Shown here one piece after another: positions 34,228-37,254 of a stretch of DNA of 37,254 nucleotides. A model generated the notes under the pieces. The model saw only the letters and a program-made list of their open reading frames with translations. It was not told the origin of the DNA and did not search any database. Both the position numbers and the translations under genes were made by a program. The first letter of the stretch is position 1. Each line of letters opens with the position of its first letter. Source of the stretch: an uncultured Alphaproteobacteria bacterium (GTDB lineage Bacteria > Pseudomonadota > Alphaproteobacteria > HIMB59 > GCA-002718135); contig CACAAZ010000013.1 in NCBI GenBank assembly GCA_902530685.1, positions 1 to 37,254 of the forward strand. The letters are read 5' to 3'.

Positions 34228-34365
34228 ATGAAATTTTTATATAAAAATGAATTCTGGATGTTAATATTTTCTCTAGGTGTTCTTTATTGGTTATTTAATC
34301 CATCAGTCTTAACAACCTTAGTTATGATTGTTCCATTGCTATTGGCCGTTTCTTCCCGTAAATAA
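34228..34365 (+). CDS. 45-residue membrane ORF after mtkB
   Basis: ATG 34228 to TAA 34363-34365 encodes 45 residues: a short charged head (MKFLYKNEFW), a hydrophobic stretch 'MLIFSLGVLYWLF', a Pro-containing turn 'NPSVLTTLV' and a second hydrophobic stretch 'MIVPLLLAV', ending SSRK. This looks like a small one-pass or hairpin membrane protein. It lies 15 bases after mtkB in a gap of 207 bases and is followed directly by a small inverted repeat. No family is recognised. Composition and position make it plausible; expression is unproven. Confidence 0.45.
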   Translation: MKFLYKNEFWMLIFSLGVLYWLFNPSVLTTLVMIVPLLLAVSSRK

Positions 34366-34378
34366 AACTAAGTTTTAT
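34362..34378 (+). terminator. Candidate weak hairpin at the end of the mtk operon
   Basis: ATAAAAC (34362-34368) and GTTTTAT (34372-34378) form a perfect seven-base inverted repeat with a three-base loop, starting on the stop codon of the 45-residue ORF. There is no T-run after the stem beyond the TTTTAT arm itself, so termination would be weak. Confidence 0.3.
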
Positions 34379-34419
34379 ACTACTGATGCTTGAATGTTTA
34401 TCGTATTTATAGCTAAAAA

Positions 34420-34983
34420 ATGAAATTATATCTTATTAGACATGCAGAGTCAGAAGCTAATGCAGCATCAGATTTAGATAATCCAACTTATTATTATGAT
34501 GCAAGAATTACTCAAAGAGGAGTTGAGCAAGCAAAAAAATTAAATAATATAATTAAAAATCTCAAATTTGATAATTTTTTTTGTTCCCCCTTAACAAGAA
34601 CATTGGAAACATTCTCTATTGTTTTTCCATCTAATAAACCGGTAATTGAACCATTAATAAGAGAACATTTGTATCACTCATGTGATGTAGGAAGACAACC
34701 AAAAAAATTAAAAAAAGAATTTAATGATTTTGATTTTAATAATTTAAATGATTTTTGGTGGAATAATAATAAACCTATAAATGAAAAAAAAATTATACAA
34801 GAGTCTCACAATGATATTAAAATTAGATTAAGGTCTTTTCTGCTATCTATTAAAAACCTTAATTTACAAAAAATTGTATTAGTCAGTCATGGTACATTCT
34901 TAAGTCAAATAACTGAATATATGCTGGATAACTGTGAGGTATATGATTGTGAGTACAATGAGGTATACGAAAAATTTTTTTAA
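34420..34983 (+). CDS. Histidine phosphatase (phosphoglycerate mutase-like) family protein
   Basis: A 187-residue branch-1 histidine phosphatase. The catalytic phosphate pocket is 'LYLIRHAESEANA' with nucleophile His8 and Arg7; 'FFCSPLTRTLETFSI' holds the second Arg, 'EPLIREH' the acid Glu, and 'IVLVSHGTFLSQI' the second catalytic His. It is shorter than true phosphoglycerate mutases and resembles broad-specificity small-molecule phosphatases. It is cytoplasmic with no signal peptide. It ends 23 bases before the reverse-strand creatininase gene, the only convergent pair here that does not overlap. Confidence 0.9.
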   Translation: MKLYLIRHAESEANAASDLDNPTYYYDARITQRGVEQAKKLNNIIKNLKFDNFFCSPLTRTLETFSIVFPSNKPVIEPLIREHLYHSCDVGRQPKKLKKEFNDFDFNNLNDFWWNNNKPINEKKIIQESHNDIKIRLRSFLLSIKNLNLQKIVLVSHGTFLSQITEYMLDNCEVYDCEYNEVYEKFF

Positions 34984-35006
34984 TTTAATTCTTGATTAAT
35001 AAAAAT

Positions 35007-35774
35007 CTAAAACATCTCATTTATTATTTCATTTAATTTTTGTGTTACTCTATCAATTATTTTTTTTCCTATCTGTGCATTGGATTTTCTAGGATCTCCA
35101 ATAATTCCACTTTTACTTAATTCTTTAGTTATCCAAGCTTTCTTAATATTTTTCTCATAAGAAATGGTTTTAGATGATAAATAATCGGAAGATAATCTAT
35201 GTTTAGAAATTTTAGATTGCCTAACTAGGTTTGGAAATAAATATAACATAATAGATGTTTCAAATTCTCCACCGTGATAACCAAAGTCTTTTTCTTTACT
35301 TGATATAATTCCTTTAAATTGATCAAATAAAAAATATGTGCCTTTTACTATGTTTATCTTAAATTCTGATTTCAATTCTTTAGCAATAATATCTATATGG
35401 CTAATTTGTCCACCATGACTATTTAAAAGTAATATATTTTTAAATTTCAATTTACATACATTTTCTAAAATTGACAAAGAGTGCGATATAAATTCCAATG
35501 AATCAATACTTATTGTTCCATCAAAATCTGTATGTTCAGCAGCTGAACCAAAATATATTTCAGGCATAATTAAATATTTATTTGAATTATATTTTTTATT
35601 GAATTCTAATAATATTCCTTCAAGAATTTTTTTATCAGTATTTAATGGAAGATGCGGACCGTGTTGTTCTATTGATGAAAATGGGAAAATTAAAACTGTT
35701 TTTCTATTTATTTTTTTAATTTCATTTGTTGTTAATTCTTCCCAAAAGTTTGTTAGCATTTTTTTATTATACAT
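35007..35774 (-). CDS. Creatininase-family hydrolase
   Basis: A 255-residue metal-dependent amidohydrolase of the creatininase family, which includes creatininase, MftE and the FAPy deformylase ArfB. Metal-binding residues appear in 'FSSIEQHGPHLPLNTD' (Glu36, His38, Asp47) and in 'LNSHGGQISHIDI' (His), with Glu in 'GYHGGEFETSIMLYL'. The family opens rings or removes formyl groups from purine/pterin precursors or peptides. It is divergent, with only 13 bases between start codons, from the dehydrogenase/PTPS-like/glycosyltransferase genes. A deformylase acting on a GTP-derived compound would fit that neighbourhood, but this is inference. Confidence 0.88.
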   Translation of the reverse strand: MYNKKMLTNFWEELTTNEIKKINRKTVLIFPFSSIEQHGPHLPLNTDKKILEGILLEFNKKYNSNKYLIMPEIYFGSAAEHTDFDGTISIDSLEFISHSLSILENVCKLKFKNILLLNSHGGQISHIDIIAKELKSEFKINIVKGTYFLFDQFKGIISSKEKDFGYHGGEFETSIMLYLFPNLVRQSKISKHRLSSDYLSSKTISYEKNIKKAWITKELSKSGIIGDPRKSNAQIGKKIIDRVTQKLNEIINEMF

Positions 35775-35787
35775 TTATAAGTAAATT

Positions 35788-36747
35788 ATGAAATCTTATT
35801 CTTTATGGATTGATAAAAAAAAACAAGCTAAAATTTATCAAAAAAAACTTGTTTACAATAAAAATAACAAAACAGTTTTAGTTAAAACTATTTACTCAGG
35901 TATTAGCAAGGGAACTGAAAAATTAGTTTCATCTAAAAGCGTAAGTAAGGATCAATTTGAATTAATGAAAGCCCCTTTTCAAGAGGGTTCTTTTAATTTA
36001 CCTATAAAATACGGTTATATAAATGTTGGGAATATTGTCGATGGTCCAAGGAAATATATAAATAAAAAAATATTTAGTCTTTATCCTCATCAAGATTTAT
36101 ATGAAATTTCTATTCAAAATTTAATTTTTTTACCAAAAGGAAATTTGAGAAAATATGTTCTAACTGCAAATATGGAAACAGCAATTAATATCTTTTGGGA
36201 CGCACAATCTAGAAGTAATAACAAAATTCTAATTGTAGGACTTGGCTCTGTAGGATTATTAACTGCATTTTTTTTTAAAATTAATGGATATAAAAATGTC
36301 TATGTTTTTGATAATAATAAAAATAAAAGAAAAATTGCCAACTATTTAGGATTAAATTTTATTGATATAAGAAAGATTGAGAAAATAGATGTAGCAATAA
36401 ACACTACCGCTAATTATAAAGTTCTAAATTCTTTAATGGAAAAATTATCTATCGAAGGAAAAATAGTAGAAGCTAGTTGGTATGGTAAAAATAAAGGAGA
36501 AGTTACCTTAGGTGGGTATTTTCATTCTAAAAGATTAAAAATTATTAGCTCACAGGTATCTAAAATACCAAAATACATGAAAAATAAATATGATTTTGAG
36601 GGGAGATTAAAATTAGCAATTAAATCTTTAAAAAATTCAAAATTAGAAAAATTAATTACTAGTGAAAGTAATTTTTTTGATTTAGAAAAAGATTACTATA
36701 AAATCCTTCAAAATAAGGATACAATAATGCATCTAGTTAAATATTAA
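35788..36747 (+). CDS. MDR-type dehydrogenase lacking zinc ligands
   Basis: A 319-residue medium-chain dehydrogenase/reductase. The N-terminal domain has 'SGISKGTEKLV' in place of the catalytic-zinc Cys region, then 'MKAPFQEGSFNLPIKYGY' and 'LYPHQDLYEI', segments I recall as conserved in a group annotated as zinc-type alcohol dehydrogenase-like. The cofactor fold has 'ILIVGLGSVGLLTAFFF' (GxGxxG). 'ANMETAINIFWDA' precedes it. None of the structural-zinc cysteines and no clear catalytic zinc set are visible, so it is probably zinc-independent. It lies two bases before the PTPS-like gene. Substrate unknown. Confidence 0.82.
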   Translation: MKSYSLWIDKKKQAKIYQKKLVYNKNNKTVLVKTIYSGISKGTEKLVSSKSVSKDQFELMKAPFQEGSFNLPIKYGYINVGNIVDGPRKYINKKIFSLYPHQDLYEISIQNLIFLPKGNLRKYVLTANMETAINIFWDAQSRSNNKILIVGLGSVGLLTAFFFKINGYKNVYVFDNNKNKRKIANYLGLNFIDIRKIEKIDVAINTTANYKVLNSLMEKLSIEGKIVEASWYGKNKGEVTLGGYFHSKRLKIISSQVSKIPKYMKNKYDFEGRLKLAIKSLKNSKLEKLITSESNFFDLEKDYYKILQNKDTIMHLVKY

Positions 36748-36749
36748 TT

Positions 36750-37148
36750 ATGTATTCGATAAAAGTAAGAGAAAATATTCTAATAGCTCATTCTTTACCT
36801 GGAGAAGTATTTGGACCAGCCCAAAATATGCATGGAGCTACATATTTAGTAGATGCAGAATTTTTCACTGATAAACTTAATAAATACAATATAATTATGG
36901 ATTTAGGAATAGTGTCCACGACTTTAAAAGATATTCTTAAAATATATAATTATCAAAATTTAGATGAGATTGATGAATTTAAGGGAAAAATTACCTCAAC
37001 AGAGTTTTTAGCAGAGGATATTTGCAATAAGATCTTGAATAGACTAAGAAATGAATTCTCTGAAGATTACAAATCTTTAAAAAAAATTAAAATAACCTTG
37101 CAAGAATCAAATGTAGCATGGGCATCATATGAAAAAGAGGTTATCTAA
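36750..37148 (+). CDS. 6-pyruvoyl-tetrahydropterin synthase-like protein, atypical active site
   Basis: A 132-residue protein with the fold length and order of PTPS/QueD (120-150 residues). His14 ('LIAHSLPG') and His28 ('AQNMHGATY') match two zinc ligands. The third, the second His of the usual HGH, is Ala30, and the catalytic Cys four residues before the first HGH His is Ala24. 'IIMDLGIVSTTLKDIL' (the D-F/L segment), 'ITSTEFLAEDI' (usual PT-x-E) and 'LQESNVAWASYE' with the pterin-anchoring Glu119 are kept. It may bind a pterin-like ring without the normal lyase chemistry. It overlaps the glycosyltransferase by 20 bases and follows the MDR gene by 2. Confidence 0.85.
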   Translation: MYSIKVRENILIAHSLPGEVFGPAQNMHGATYLVDAEFFTDKLNKYNIIMDLGIVSTTLKDILKIYNYQNLDEIDEFKGKITSTEFLAEDICNKILNRLRNEFSEDYKSLKKIKITLQESNVAWASYEKEVI

Positions 37149-37254
37149 AAATAAATCTTGTATTTATTTTGTTTATCCAGGAAATATTAATGCAAAAACT
37201 GGAGGATATATTTATGAAAAAAATATCCTAAAATATGCAAAGATAAGGGATATA
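37129..37254 (+). CDS. GT4 glycosyltransferase, N-terminal part (cut by window edge)
   Basis: An open frame from ATG 37129 runs for 42 codons to the end of the window. After a basic start it reads 'CIYFVYPGNINAKTGGYIYE' then KNIL, the usual opening of GT-B family 4 transferases (strand 1, then the G-G-Y loop that contacts the acceptor). It begins inside the PTPS-like gene (20-base overlap), so the two are probably coupled. Sugar donor and acceptor are unknown; its genetic partners point to a small pterin- or nucleotide-derived acceptor rather than cell-wall polymer. Confidence 0.75.
   Translation, partial: MKKRLSKNKSCIYFVYPGNINAKTGGYIYEKNILKYAKIRDI

Noticed and set aside
1-37254. tRNA, rRNA, CRISPR arrays, insertion sequences, prophage or plasmid functions
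   Set aside because: No cloverleaf-like GC-rich stretch, spaced repeats, transposase, integrase or replication genes were seen; base composition is uniform throughout.

Overview
The window comes from a very AT-rich, gene-dense bacterial chromosome. Gene content and sequence character (an HdaA-type DnaA paralogue, a Methanosarcina-type SerC as in alphaproteobacteria, malate thiokinase with malyl-CoA lyase, tiny intergenic gaps, overlapping starts and stops) fit a streamlined marine alphaproteobacterium of the SAR11/Pelagibacterales or HIMB59/AEGEAN-169 kind. The exact lineage is inferred, not shown. I see no rRNA, tRNA, CRISPR array, insertion sequence, prophage or origin. No stretch over 300 bases lacks a gene.

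Layout. 0-4.4 kb: end of a probable DUF2066 gene, hdaA, aspS (probably non-discriminating), then a reverse EamA transporter with a small membrane protein, and an AlkA-type DNA glycosylase. 4.5-9.7 kb: a complete BMP/Nup-type nucleoside ABC transporter (fused double ATPase, two permeases, binding protein) ending in a hairpin and followed by a purine-type phosphoribosyltransferase. This looks like a purine import and salvage unit. 9.7-12.2 kb: an iodotyrosine-dehalogenase-like nitroreductase, a small membrane protein, a rhodanese, an unknown 99-residue protein and a second EamA transporter. 12.3-17.0 kb: TrpB2, DUF1015, serC and a short serA without ACT domain. 17-18.9 kb: htpG.

18.9-26.4 kb: lytic transglycosylase lipoprotein, M20 amidohydrolase, an ABC-2 permease with no local ATPase, a VTT/TVP38 protein, two small membrane proteins, a PhyH dioxygenase, and a nucleoside/pseudouridine breakdown set (nucleoside hydrolase, psuG, psuK). 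26.4-29.4 kb: a 1009-residue fusion of an APH-type kinase, an M23 metallopeptidase domain and a class-III PLP enzyme, facing a LysE/ArgO exporter. 30-34.2 kb: a DUF4864-like secreted protein, an SRAP protein, then malyl-CoA lyase with both malate thiokinase subunits (malate to malyl-CoA to glyoxylate plus acetyl-CoA). 34.2-37.3 kb: a 45-residue membrane ORF, a histidine phosphatase, and a cluster of creatininase-family hydrolase, zinc-less MDR dehydrogenase, a 6-PTPS-like protein lacking the usual catalytic Cys and one zinc His, and a GT4 glycosyltransferase cut by the window edge.

The most promising undescribed system is this last cluster, plausibly a pathway for a modified, perhaps glycosylated, pterin-like or nucleotide-derived compound. 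Next come the kinase-peptidase-phospholyase fusion and the pairing of TrpB2 with phosphoserine-making genes. At genome-architecture level, seven of eight convergent gene pairs overlap at their stops (three share one TTAA), and several divergent pairs have start codons that abut.
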